A stretch of 40,697 nt of DNA, from NCBI RefSeq assembly GCF_003254155.1, contig NZ_QKZI01000012.1, positions 1 through 40,697 on the forward strand. The letters are read 5' to 3'. The notes below the pieces were generated by a model. That model had not been told where the DNA came from. It saw only the letters and a list, made by a program, of their open reading frames with translations, and made no database searches. This document shows, piece by piece, positions 1 through 6,886 of this stretch. The DNA comes from Psychrobacillus insolitus (GTDB lineage Bacteria; Bacillota; Bacilli; Bacillales_A; Planococcaceae). How positions within the stretch are numbered: the stretch's first letter is position 1; each line of letters starts with the position of its first letter. Position numbers and translations under genes: made by a program.

Positions 1-91
1 GATTAGTTGGAACGCCGTATGAGGTGAAAGTCTCACGTACGGTGTGAAGTGGGGGAAAAGCTGGAGATAACTTCAAAGGCTTACCTATCAC
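1..91 (+). mobile_element. Group II intron, 3' end (domains V and VI)
   Basis: A domain V hairpin lies at about 14-47. Its lower stem ACGCCGTA pairs with TACGGTGT, a two-base CG bulge follows, and the upper stem TGAG/CTCA closes a GTGAAAGT tip. This is the canonical catalytic hairpin, with CGC where many introns have AGC in the catalytic triad. Domain VI follows and the intron should end in CTATCAC at 91, with an unpaired A (position 83) eight bases before the last stretch as branch-point candidate. The reverse transcriptase ORF and the rest of the intron are not in the window. The matching 5' end sits at 40604-40697 on the same strand. Confidence 0.85.
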
Positions 92-216
92 TATAAACAA
101 GACCATCATTTCGATGGTCTAATTTTTACCCAAAACTTCAGGTAGATTTCGGTGACACATTGTGAAATGTTACACCTAAACTAACGCAGCAGTTTACTTG
201 AACAAGAAGTCCTTTT
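92..216 (+). repeat. Right part of a dispersed repeat split by the intron
   Basis: The 3' exon of the intron begins TATAAACAAGACCATC and contains the hairpin GACCATC(atttc)GATGGTC, then a stretch matching the reverse complement of 37541-37655 and of 21402-21520 (shared blocks include GTGAAATGTTACA and CAGTTTA). Joined to 40581-40603 it rebuilds one full ~145-base element. The hairpin followed by a T-rich tract could also end transcription. Confidence 0.8.
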
Positions 217-266
217 TACACCTCTGAATAATATACATGTAATAATAACTGTAAATGGAGGATGCA

Positions 267-1436
267 ATGGGGTTGCGAGGGAGAGTAAGTTTAAGTGTTG
301 GTTGGGTAACTTTGTTTCTAATGGGGACTGATTTATTTATAGTGTCTCCGTTACTACCGTTCATTTCGGAAGAGTATAATGTTAGTTCAGCGATGACAGG
401 ATGGATGGTAACTGTTTTTGCTGTAACATATGCAATTGCAGCACCTTTCTTTGGTTGGGCTTCAGATAAAAACGGAAGAGGGATTTTTATTACATTTGGG
501 TTATTGTTATTTTCCTTCTCTAATGTCTTAACTGCTTTTTCACCTTCTTTTACTTGGTTAATCATTAGTCGTATTTTAGCTGGTTTGTCCGTTGCTGCGA
601 TTACCCCTTTGATTTATGCCATTATCGGGGATATTGCACCATCAAACCGAAGAGGAACTTGGCTTTCTATTGTGGTTTCAGGACATTTAACAGCTCTTTG
701 GGCAGGTGCTCCATTAGGTATATTACTAGAGTATTTTCTTGGTTGGCGTTCAGTATTTGTTGTAATGGCTACTTTAGGGACTATATTGGCTGTAGTAAAT
801 TTCAAAACGTGGAAATATGTTCCCAGAAGTGATTTAACAAGAAATCAATTAGAAGGAAATCTGCTAAGAATACTTGGTTCAGTAAGTGTTACCACCATTT
901 GGGCGATTTCAATGTATGCTCTTTATGTTTACTTAGGTGCGGCTCTTTATTCCGAAAATAGATTCTCATCATCAGAAATAGCATTAGCTGTTATTTTTTA
1001 TGGTATCGGTGCTGTTTTAGGAAGTCTTATAAGTGGACAATTCACAGATAGGTTTGGAGAAAGGAAGATTTCGAAAGTCACGCTATTTTTTTTGACTCTA
1101 ATACTAATTTGTTTAGGTATATTCTTCTCTTCTGGTGATTGGATTTATTTCTTTCTATTCATATGGGCTTTGGTAGGGTATGCAGGATTTACATCATACC
1201 AAGCACGATTAGCTGTCGAATATCCAGAGGAACGAGGAATTGTTTTGGCGTGGAATAACACGGCTCTCTATATAGGCATTACCATTGGTTCCATAATTGG
1301 AGGTTATGTCATATCTAATTGGGGATATCCTTTTCTTCCATATTTTTGTAGCATTGTAGCAATCATTAGTTTTGTCCTTAGTACCCAAAAGGTCCAAGAA
1401 ACAAAAAAAGAATCCGCTGATTCCACAGATACTTGA
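267..1436 (+). CDS. MFS transporter, probable drug/metabolite exporter
   Basis: This encodes a membrane protein of about 389 residues in the 12-TM size class of major facilitator superfamily exporters. The first helix ends in a D-F-V-S-P-LLP-type signature (TDLFIVSPLLPFI), which is typical of DHA1 multidrug/arabinose-efflux-like permeases. The loop between helices 2 and 3 has GWASDKNGRG, a version of the MFS motif A G-x-x-x-D-R/K-x-G-R. The second half repeats the pattern with GQFTDRFGERK. An ATG twelve bases upstream (255) is possible, but GGAGG at 257-261 sits inside that reading and is well placed for the ATG at 267. The substrate cannot be told from sequence. It stands alone between repeat copies and is followed by a terminator, so it is probably a single-gene cargo unit. 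Confidence 0.85.
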   Translation: MGLRGRVSLSVGWVTLFLMGTDLFIVSPLLPFISEEYNVSSAMTGWMVTVFAVTYAIAAPFFGWASDKNGRGIFITFGLLLFSFSNVLTAFSPSFTWLIISRILAGLSVAAITPLIYAIIGDIAPSNRRGTWLSIVVSGHLTALWAGAPLGILLEYFLGWRSVFVVMATLGTILAVVNFKTWKYVPRSDLTRNQLEGNLLRILGSVSVTTIWAISMYALYVYLGAALYSENRFSSSEIALAVIFYGIGAVLGSLISGQFTDRFGERKISKVTLFFLTLILICLGIFFSSGDWIYFFLFIWALVGYAGFTSYQARLAVEYPEERGIVLAWNNTALYIGITIGSIIGGYVISNWGYPFLPYFCSIVAIISFVLSTQKVQETKKESADSTDT

Positions 1437-1454
1437 CCTCAGAATGAAGCCTTT

Positions 1455-1478
1455 TTATTGAACAAACGGGTGCGTTAG
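1455..1478. repeat. End motif of the dispersed hairpin repeat family
   Basis: TTATTGAACAAACGGGTGCG matches the end motif found at 35885-35906, 37655-37678, 40092-40112 and 40581-40603 (consensus TTATTGAACTAACGGGTGCT). It is followed by a hairpin arm, AAATGAGCTT, that is also used by the copy at 35829-35910. Confidence 0.7.
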
Positions 1479-1494
1479 AAAAAAAGACAGGAAA

Positions 1495-1530
1495 AAATGA
1501 GCTTGGAAATGCTTCTCTAAGCTCATTTTT
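1495..1530 (+). terminator. Rho-independent terminator after the MFS gene
   Basis: AAATGAGCTT (1495-1504) pairs with AAGCTCATTT (1519-1528), followed by TTTTT. It lies 60 bases after the MFS stop codon. It is part of a repeat copy, so the repeat itself appears to supply the terminator. Confidence 0.75.
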
Positions 1531-1566
1531 CCATACCAAATCAACCATTAAGTTTATTTTACTTCA

Positions 1567-1809
1567 TCATTGAAGTGTTAAATCGTGTGTTTGAAGCAAG
1601 CCCATCTCAATCAAGCGCATGAAACTTTCTTCTACTTCCTCTACTGTTGTACATGTCATCTTCGCTAATTGTTCTGTACGTATGCTTTCTTCATATTCAT
1701 TTCGTATAAAACAAATCATTAAAAGTTTGTCCAGTGGAGACGCAAATGTTGTTGTATCATCAATTAAATCCAGTGGTATTAGTGCGAACTCTTCTTCAGT
1801 AAAATCCAT
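1567..1809 (-). CDS. Small winged-helix-like protein downstream of rep
   Basis: An 80-residue acidic protein. The middle part (about residues 25-75: SPLDKLLMICFIRNEYEESI, then EQLAKMTCTTVEEVEESFMRL) reads as a helix-turn-helix of winged-helix type, similar in pattern to DnaD/RepA-N-type domains: a helix, a short recognition region and a final LIEMGLL turn. It starts 20 bases after the stop of the truncated rolling-circle rep gene on the same strand, with an AGGGA-type RBS, so it was probably co-transcribed with rep as an accessory replication or copy-control gene. With rep broken it may now be without a partner. I do not recognise a named family. An alternative is a small phage/plasmid transcription factor. 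Confidence 0.6.
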   Translation of the reverse strand: MDFTEEEFALIPLDLIDDTTTFASPLDKLLMICFIRNEYEESIRTEQLAKMTCTTVEEVEESFMRLIEMGLLQTHDLTLQ

Positions 1810-1829
1810 AGAAAATCCCTCGCTTTTTA

Positions 1830-2708
1830 TTATTTTTTTTGTTCTGTCATATACTGTTGAATTGCTTGTTTGTGTTTATTTTTTAATCGATTGCTACCAC
1901 CTACAATTACGTTAACAAGCCATCCCATGTCGCCTTGCGTTGCTTCTAGAATTGTTGCGAGTGTTGGAGAAATTTGTTTAACAACCCAATCTTGCATGTC
2001 TTCAATTCTTCTATCTGCTTTCTTTTGTTTTAGTTGGATTTTGCTAACGTCGTCGATGATCTCTTCCCACCAGCGAGCTGTGTCCCAGCGGCGTTTTTGT
2101 TGGTTTTTGGAGGTTGGATTTGGTTCTAAAAATCGAATATATTGATTGAGTACACCTCTTATTAGTATACCAATTTGACCTTGCATTTCAATATAATCTG
2201 CGGCCATATTTGCACGTTCTTCGCGAAATACTAGCTCCATTCTAGTCCATTCAGGCTGCGCTTTCAGTAGCTCTTCTTTTTGTTCTTGATTTACTTTTAA
2301 CTTTTTTATTTGTTCGAGTTTTTTATCGTACACGCGCATGAAGAGCTTTGATTTTTTTGATCCGAAGTAGAGTGTTCGACCTAGGTTTTCAGTATCTGAA
2401 ATTCTTTTTTCCATCAGTAGCGAGTACTTGTACCATAAGCTTGAAATATTGCCATCTTCACTGTATTTTAAAAATTTATCAAAGACTATTACTCTATCGT
2501 GCTCGTCATCGATTGCGATATCGATGCGAGTAAATTTATGTCGCGCTAGTGTTCTCTTCGTGTTAGTTATGATGTTTGGTATTGATTTATTTGCTTCATA
2601 TTGTCTGCACGCTTGGCCAGTCAGTATGATATGTACCCCCATAGCGTTATTACTTGGTGTCCAGCCGAAAAAAACCACCGGCCAAAATGATTGGATTGGT
2701 GGGTTTTG
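1830..2708 (-). pseudogene. Rolling-circle replication initiator (Rep_trans-like), 5'-truncated
   Basis: The reading frame is related to the Rep proteins of pT181/ICE-type rolling-circle replicons (Rep_trans family, often called replication initiation factors). Visible motifs are GVHIILTGQACRQYE, TRIDIAIDD (metal/core strand), TLYFGSKKSKLFMRVYDK (the usual site of the nicking tyrosine) and WTRMELVFREE. Full-length relatives have roughly 100 or more further N-terminal residues including a DNA-binding region. Here the frame opens at 2708, directly after a TAG that is the stop codon of the neighbouring DUF7010 gene, and the sequence just inside (QNPPIQSFWPVVFFGW) is still rep-like. A GTG at 2678 could start a 282-residue fragment but has no good RBS. 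I infer a dead relic of a third replicon, created by recombination at 2709. Confidence 0.75.
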
Positions 2709-3269
2709 CTATTTAGGATAATCAATCCCTTTCATTTTCCTCCTATAATCTAAGTAAAGCCAAAAAATTAAAAAGAACAAAAAAATGGTAATAGAAATTG
2801 GTATCAACCATAGATTATCTCCGTTTAGATACAAGCCCAAAAACATAATTGAGACCGAAATCACTGGTGCCATTACATAAAAGGCTTTAGCATTATAAAA
2901 CCAGCCATAAGGAAAAAAGTGGGCTCCTGTTATAATTGCAAAAAATACGATAGCATCATTCGGACTTTTTATAATTCCCCAAAAAAGTATAGGGAAATAG
3001 ATAAGCTGAGCCAGATTTAACAATAAACCTAGATTACCTAATGGATTATTTTTAAGTTTCCAATCAGCCTTTATTAAAGTAGAAATTCCGACGGATAATG
3101 GGAACATTAAACCTGTTGAAAACAACATATAGGTGTTTTTCTGATTAATTTCTATTGACTGTAAAAATATTATTGTAATTATTGACCAAATTACAATAGC
3201 TGAAAATAAAAATCCTATCCCGTTTTTCCCTCTTACTGATAGTTCATTTCTAACCTCGTTTAATTTCAA
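2709..3269 (-). CDS. DUF7010-type membrane protein
   Basis: About 186 residues with five or six hydrophobic segments (for example GIGFLFSAIVIWSIITIIFL, then a loop with IKADWKLKNNPLGNLGL, then ITGAHFFPYGWFY). The conserved-looking HFFPYGWFYNAKA block and the overall order fit the DUF7010 family of small integral membrane proteins of unknown function in Bacillales. A TTG at 3296 opens the frame, but the RBS AGGGGGA is placed for the TTG at 3269, giving MKLNEVRNELSVRGKNG, which is the usual family start. Its stop codon TAG (2709-2711) is also the point where rep homology begins, so the C-terminus may have lost or gained a few residues. Confidence 0.7.
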   Translation of the reverse strand: MKLNEVRNELSVRGKNGIGFLFSAIVIWSIITIIFLQSIEINQKNTYMLFSTGLMFPLSVGISTLIKADWKLKNNPLGNLGLLLNLAQLIYFPILFWGIIKSPNDAIVFFAIITGAHFFPYGWFYNAKAFYVMAPVISVSIMFLGLYLNGDNLWLIPISITIFLFFLIFWLYLDYRRKMKGIDYPK

Positions 3270-3414
3270 ATTTTTCCCCCTATTCTTTTTCAACAACCCC
3301 GCTAGTTGAATATCTATCTAAGTTTTCATTATCATACAACATTTACTATATAAACCCTTTAACTATCTCAAGTAATTTTATGATTGATTTTGAAATTATA
3401 TGTAAGCGCCAAAT

Positions 3415-3445
3415 AATGCCCACCTAGTCGAAACGGGTGGGCATT
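3415..3445. terminator. Strong hairpin, possible terminator
   Basis: AATGCCCACC (3415-3424) pairs perfectly with GGTGGGCATT (3436-3445) around a TAGTCGAAACG-type loop. It lies upstream of the DUF7010 gene and has no intact gene before it, so it may be left from a lost gene. Confidence 0.5.
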
Positions 3446-3567
3446 TGTGTATCCTTTATGTAGTTTTACTAGGAATGTGGCATCCCCGTATGATTTCACC
3501 ACTACTGGACAATAACACCACTCCCTTTTCGTTCAATTATGAACAAGAAAAAGAGGAAATAGACCTC

Positions 3568-4150
3568 TGCAAGGTTAATATCTTTACCTATAAAGTTAAT
3601 TGAGCTATTTTTGTTTTAAATAGTTTAATCAAAGCTTCTTCAATTTAAATGTAAATGTTTTTATCCTGAATAACAGATTGCAGCTTTAATTCTTGATGAA
3701 TATCAGTTCGCAAGTCAAATAAAACAATCTTCCTTTCTACCTTTAAAGAAACGTTGTTTTCTTCTTTTATTACTTCCTTTGTTTATTCTTTTATTCCTTC
3801 TGACAAAACCTGCGAGGATGATATTGTTTTTTTATTGTAACCTTAGAAAAAAGATTGCATAAAAAAATAACCCCTTCATTGCAATGGGTTGTTTCTGAAA
3901 AATTTTAAAAAAATGATTAAACAACAAGTAGTTATTGTATTGTCACCCCCTATATTTTAGAGCATAAAAAGCCATCCTCCGAAGAAGATGATTTTATTTA
4001 CTACAGTAAAGATAACTCTGAAAGGTTCATATTTTTATCTATAAAGTAAATCGAGTTGTATTTATTTTAAGTAATTCATCAGAGCTTCGATTGCAGCTGT
4101 AATTCTTGATGCAGTTTGCAAGTCAAATAAAACAACCTTTCCTTTTACCT
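3568..4150 (-). pseudogene. Decayed copies of the parA1-partner RHH gene (duplication copy 1)
   Basis: This stretch matches 5275-5540, the 3' part of the ribbon-helix-helix gene and its downstream region, with many substitutions and small deletions. Shared blocks include TTCTTGATGAATATCAGTTC and AAAGAAACGTTGTTTTCTTC. After about 3840 it matches the region downstream of copy 2 (AAAGATTGCATAAAAAAATA, then AACAACAAGTAGTTATTGTA), and from about 4000 a third, shorter RHH 3' remnant starts. No frame stays open. The 3297-3567 part holds the hairpin listed above and nothing else I can name. Confidence 0.75.
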
Positions 4151-4305
4151 TTAGGATCGGTCACTTGGAATTATATTTAGTGGTAAGTTACTAGGCGACT
4201 CTTGAAATGATAGGTAAAAGGTTTTGAATTTTAAGGAGATCATAGAAATTGGAAATATTTGTGATAAAGTAAAAAGTGAAGAAAAATAAGGAAAGGTCGT
4301 GCATT

Positions 4306-4719
4306 ATGAAAAAACGTATTATTCTTGCAATTGCTCTTGCTCTTGTTCTAAGCTTTTCAAGTTTAGGAGGCACACAAAAAGCTGTAGCCGCAGATTGGAC
4401 ATCAACAGGAAGTATTTGGACTACATACTATCATTCTGGTTCTTTCTCTAGTTATGTATACCAAAGAACAATTAAACCTTCGAGTGGGAGTACAATATTA
4501 GCTGGTGTACAAGCTAATAGCTCAGAAACAGGAACATTCAAAGCGATTCTTCAAAAATCTGTAAATGGTGTTTGGCAAAATTACCGCACAAAATACCCTA
4601 CTAAAAATGGCTATACTGCCTTGACTTTTTATGATGTTACTCAAGGTGCAACATATCGTATTAAGTTAGAAAACACAGGTTCAAGTAAAATAGATTATAC
4701 ATTTAATGTAAAACAATAA
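4306..4719 (+). CDS. Small secreted protein with Sec signal peptide
   Basis: A 137-residue protein. Residues 1-30 form a signal peptide: MKKR, a hydrophobic run (IILAIALALVLSFSSLGG) and an AVAA cleavage site. The mature part (about 107 residues) is rich in T, S, Y and G with alternating short strands (TGSIWTTYYHSGSFSSYVYQ, then AILQKSVNGVWQNY, then TYRIKLENTGSSKIDYTFNV) and no cysteine, suggesting a beta-sandwich that acts outside the cell. I do not recognise the family. A plus-strand GGAAAGG lies upstream of the ATG; the longer frame from 4276 adds ten charged residues before the signal peptide and is unlikely. It is the only intact gene between two direct repeats with decayed RHH copies and has its own terminator. 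Confidence 0.75.
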   Translation: MKKRIILAIALALVLSFSSLGGTQKAVAADWTSTGSIWTTYYHSGSFSSYVYQRTIKPSSGSTILAGVQANSSETGTFKAILQKSVNGVWQNYRTKYPTKNGYTALTFYDVTQGATYRIKLENTGSSKIDYTFNVKQ

Positions 4720-4734
4720 GCTATATTAATGAAA

Positions 4735-4767
4735 AAAACCATAGCAGCTGTACAATGCTATGGTTTT
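4735..4767 (+). terminator. Terminator of the secreted-protein gene
   Basis: AAAACCATAGCA (4735-4746) pairs with TGCTATGGTTTT (4756-4767), a perfect 12-bp stem 15 bases after the stop codon. The A-run before and T-run after make it work in both directions. Confidence 0.85.
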
Positions 4768-4794
4768 CATTATTTAACCTCTCAATATATGTTT

Positions 4795-4935
4795 TTTTTT
4801 GAATCAATATCTCATAATATGAAATATCAATTAGATCGCCAGCTTCTAATTAAAAACGGCACAAAAATCTCTTCTAATTGGTTTTCTCAGCACTTAACAC
4901 AGTATCCATCAATCTACTATCTTGTAGAGCTTTCT
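4795..4935 (-). pseudogene. Scrambled remnants of the abrB-like and essB-like genes
   Basis: Positions 4825-4850 (AAATATCAATTAGATCGCCA) match the abrB-like gene at 6778-6800, and 4885-4955 (TTAACACAGTATCCATCAAT, then CACAAAACCTTTAGC) match the 3' part of the essB-like gene at 7053-7110. The two fragments are adjacent here but about 250 bases apart in the intact locus, so this is a deleted and decayed copy of the 6.8-7.1 kb region. Confidence 0.65.
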
Positions 4936-4939
4936 CACA

Positions 4940-5310
4940 AAACCTTTAGCATGATGAATATCAGTTCGCGGGTCAAATAAAACAATCTTTCTACCTTTAA
5001 AGAAACGTTGTTTTCTTCTTTTACTTCTTCTGATAAAACCTGCGAGGATGATACTGTTTTTTTATTGTAACCTCAGAAAAAAGATTGCATAAAAAAATAA
5101 CCCCTTCAATGCAATGGATTGTTTCTGAAAAATTAAAAATAAATGATTAAACAACAAGTAGTTATTGTATTGTCCTTCCCTATAATTAGAACGTAAAAAT
5201 CCACCCCCGAAGAAGATGGATTTCTTTTTTCTTGACGCTTAAGTTATCTTTTTGAGCACAGTAAAAGTAACTCTGCAAGGTCAATATTTTCATCGATAAA
5301 GTAAATCAAG
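4940..5310 (-). repeat. Duplication copy 2 (RHH 3' remnant plus downstream region)
   Basis: This is a direct repeat of about 3690-4060. Identical blocks include AAAGAAACGTTGTTTTCTTC, AAAGATTGCATAAAAAAATA and ACAACAAGTAGTTATTGTAT. It contains a broken piece of the RHH gene, and its right side runs into the intact RHH gene at 5311. Confidence 0.8.
5197..5223 (-). terminator. Terminator-like hairpin after partition pair 1
   Basis: AAATCCA (5197-5203) pairs with TGGATTT (5217-5223) around a CCCCCGAAGAAGA loop. On the minus strand it is followed by TTTTTACG and lies about 90 bases after the RHH stop codon. A mutated copy lies at about 3967-3993. Confidence 0.55.
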
Positions 5311-5577
5311 TTATTTTTGTTTTAAATAGTTCATTAAAGCTTCTTCAATTAAAATGTAAATGTTTTTGTCCTGAATAACAGACTGCATCTTTAATTCTTG
5401 ATGAATATCAGTTCGCAAGTCAAATGAAACCCGCTTTCTTTCAATCTTTAAAGAAACGTTGTTTTCTTCTTTTATTCTTTCGTTCGTTCCTTCTTTTATT
5501 TCTTCTGATAAAACCTGAGAAGGTGATACTATTTTTTGTTGCCTTTTTAAATTTTTAATTTCATCGATTTTTGACAC
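5311..5577 (-). CDS. Ribbon-helix-helix partition/centromere-binding protein (pair 1)
   Basis: An 88-residue protein with a flexible charged N-terminus (K/E rich, residues 1-45). The C-terminal domain KIERKRVSFDLRTDIHQELK, then a helix (QSVIQDKNIYILIEEALMNYLKQ), has the strand-helix-helix pattern of RHH DNA-binding proteins, where the RVSFDL strand inserts in the major groove. The GTG start has AAGGAG ten bases before it, inside the end of parA; the two genes overlap by 17 bases, so they are translationally coupled. By analogy with plasmid ParA/RHH systems (ParG/omega type) it should bind the centromere, stimulate the ParA ATPase and repress the operon. Decayed copies of its gene lie at 3568-4150 and 4940-5070. 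Confidence 0.8.
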   Translation of the reverse strand: MSKIDEIKNLKRQQKIVSPSQVLSEEIKEGTNERIKEENNVSLKIERKRVSFDLRTDIHQELKMQSVIQDKNIYILIEEALMNYLKQK

Positions 5578-6358
5578 GTTCTATCAACTCCTTGTAAAAA
5601 TGTATATAAAGCTCTAGAGCTTTATTAAGCTCTTTATTTTCTTTGAATCCATATAACGACAATCGTCCGACGGGAGCTTTTCTCGTAATCACTGTTTGAA
5701 ATACGAGTTCCGGAAAGTCCTCTGCTATGATTTCGTTAAATGCTTTCGCATCACTTCTTCGCACATCATTCATTGTCCTTAAAATACCGATCACTTCAGT
5801 ACCACGTATACCAAACTCTTTAGCACTCTCGACTGAATCCATAAAATTAGGTACAGCAGAATAACACCAATTCGAGCATTCATACATGACAACAACAGAT
5901 TCACTCGCACACAAGGAATTTGTTGTTTGCTCACTTAGAGATGGTGGCGTGTCAATTAATATAAAATCATAGTCTTCTCTTACTTGTTCCAATAGATTAT
6001 CCAAAATCAACGTAGGGCTTCCTGAAAAAGGAATCATATCACCTGTATACGTTTTCCCTGTATAAATCCATCTTGCAAAAGTCGCAAGGAAATTGTTCGC
6101 CGGTAATAGATCTAAATTTTCATTTACCGAATATAAAAATTCTTTTACATTATTCTGCTGCATCGCTTCAAGAACTGATTTACCTATAAACTCATTAGAC
6201 GACTCTCCGGACAAAAGCTCTGTCAAATTCCCTTGTGAATCCATATCAATCGCAAGAACTCGATAACCATCATTATTCAGTAAATGAGCTAGAATTCCAG
6301 TAGTGGTAGACTTTCCACATCCACCTTTTTGAATTCCCATTGTTATCGTAATAGCCAA
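5561..6358 (-). CDS. parA: ParA-type partition ATPase (pair 1)
   Basis: A 265-residue Walker-type ParA/MinD-family ATPase that would position plasmid copies on the nucleoid. The deviant Walker A GIQKGGCGKSTTT lies at residues 8-20, Walker A' (LAIDMDSQGNLT) at about 35-46, and the Walker B-like FILIDTPPSLS at about 130-140. It lacks an N-terminal HTH, so it belongs to the small class in which the partner RHH protein does the repression. The start is TTG, preceded by GGGGGTG at good spacing. A promoter (6434-6462) and a palindromic operator candidate (6394-6409) precede it. The second ParA of the window (29748-30554) is clearly different in sequence, so the two should not interfere. Confidence 0.88.
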   Translation of the reverse strand: MAITITMGIQKGGCGKSTTTGILAHLLNNDGYRVLAIDMDSQGNLTELLSGESSNEFIGKSVLEAMQQNNVKEFLYSVNENLDLLPANNFLATFARWIYTGKTYTGDMIPFSGSPTLILDNLLEQVREDYDFILIDTPPSLSEQTTNSLCASESVVVMYECSNWCYSAVPNFMDSVESAKEFGIRGTEVIGILRTMNDVRRSDAKAFNEIIAEDFPELVFQTVITRKAPVGRLSLYGFKENKELNKALELYIHFYKELIERVKNR

Positions 6359-6393
6359 TTTAACACCCCCGAATATTCTTCGTTGTTTTATTG

Positions 6394-6409
6394 GTAGAAA
6401 CGTTTCTTC
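6394..6409. promoter_or_regulatory. Operator candidate upstream of parA1
   Basis: GTAGAAACGTTTCTTC is an inverted repeat (core GAAACGTTTC) between the promoter and the parA1 start, as expected for a site of autorepression. The half-site GTAGAAA is the same as in the large palindromes of the second replicon. Confidence 0.5.
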
Positions 6410-6433
6410 TTTTCTTCTAAAGTATTTACCATA

Positions 6434-6462
6434 AATGTACAGCTAATACAATTTGAGGTCAA
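6434..6462 (-). promoter_or_regulatory. Promoter of partition pair 1
   Basis: On the minus strand TTGACC (6462-6457), 17 bases, TACATT (6439-6434). This is a good sigma-A type match about 75 bases before the parA start. Confidence 0.6.
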
Positions 6463-6584
6463 CTTTAATCTGAAACAAAAATAATGATATAATGACCCTA
6501 TAGCAATCATCTATTCTCGTTGAAAAGGCATATCCTAAGGATGCCCGTATTACAAAATCGTATCTGAATATTATTTTAAATAGT

Positions 6585-6623
6585 AAAAGACGATTTGACC
6601 CTTACACAGGCTAATCGTCTTTT
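6585..6623 (-). terminator. Terminator at the end of the T4SS-like operon
   Basis: AAAAGACGATT (6585-6595) pairs with AATCGTCTTTT (6613-6623). It starts 3 bases after the stop of the abrB-like gene and separates the long operon from partition pair 1. Confidence 0.75.
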
Positions 6624-6625
6624 TA

Positions 6626-6874
6626 TCATTGATTCATATATTCAATTAACTTCTTTAAACCTTCTTTACTTACCCACGCTTCACCAATTTTTACGGCTTC
6701 TTTTGATACTTTCCCTGTAATTGCACATACATAGGATTCACGATGGGGTTCTAGAATGATTTGGGTCTCATTAGATGAAATATCAATTAGATCGCCAGCT
6801 CCTAATTGAAATCGGTCCATAATGTCTTTTGGGATTACTATTCTTCCTAAATTCCCAATTCGTTTCGTATGCAA
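6626..6874 (-). CDS. AbrB-type transition-state-like regulator
   Basis: An 82-residue protein with an N-terminal SpoVT/AbrB swapped-hairpin domain: RIGNLGRIVIPKDIMDRFQL, then GDLIDIS and IILEPH. The second half (residues 50-82) has YVCAITGKVSKEAVKIGEAW and a final helix, as in the C-terminal domain of AbrB/Abh. Full-length AbrB is about 94 residues, so this is a short but complete member. The TTG start has GAGGTG eight bases ahead. It is the last gene of the minus-strand T4SS-like operon, 12 bases after the essB-like gene, and could repress the operon or sense growth phase. A decayed fragment of it lies at about 4825. Confidence 0.8.
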   Translation of the reverse strand: MHTKRIGNLGRIVIPKDIMDRFQLGAGDLIDISSNETQIILEPHRESYVCAITGKVSKEAVKIGEAWVSKEGLKKLIEYMNQ

Positions 6875-6886
6875 TTGCTTAACACC

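Noticed and set aside
1830-2708. Functional rolling-circle replicon
   Set aside because: The N-terminal part of the initiator is missing and the frame opens directly after a foreign stop codon.
4729-4980. 83-codon frame behind the secreted protein as a gene
   Set aside because: It starts in a terminator hairpin and runs through decayed antisense remnants.
5311-6358. Toxin-antitoxin pair
   Set aside because: The larger protein is a clear ParA ATPase, and the small one is its RHH partner.
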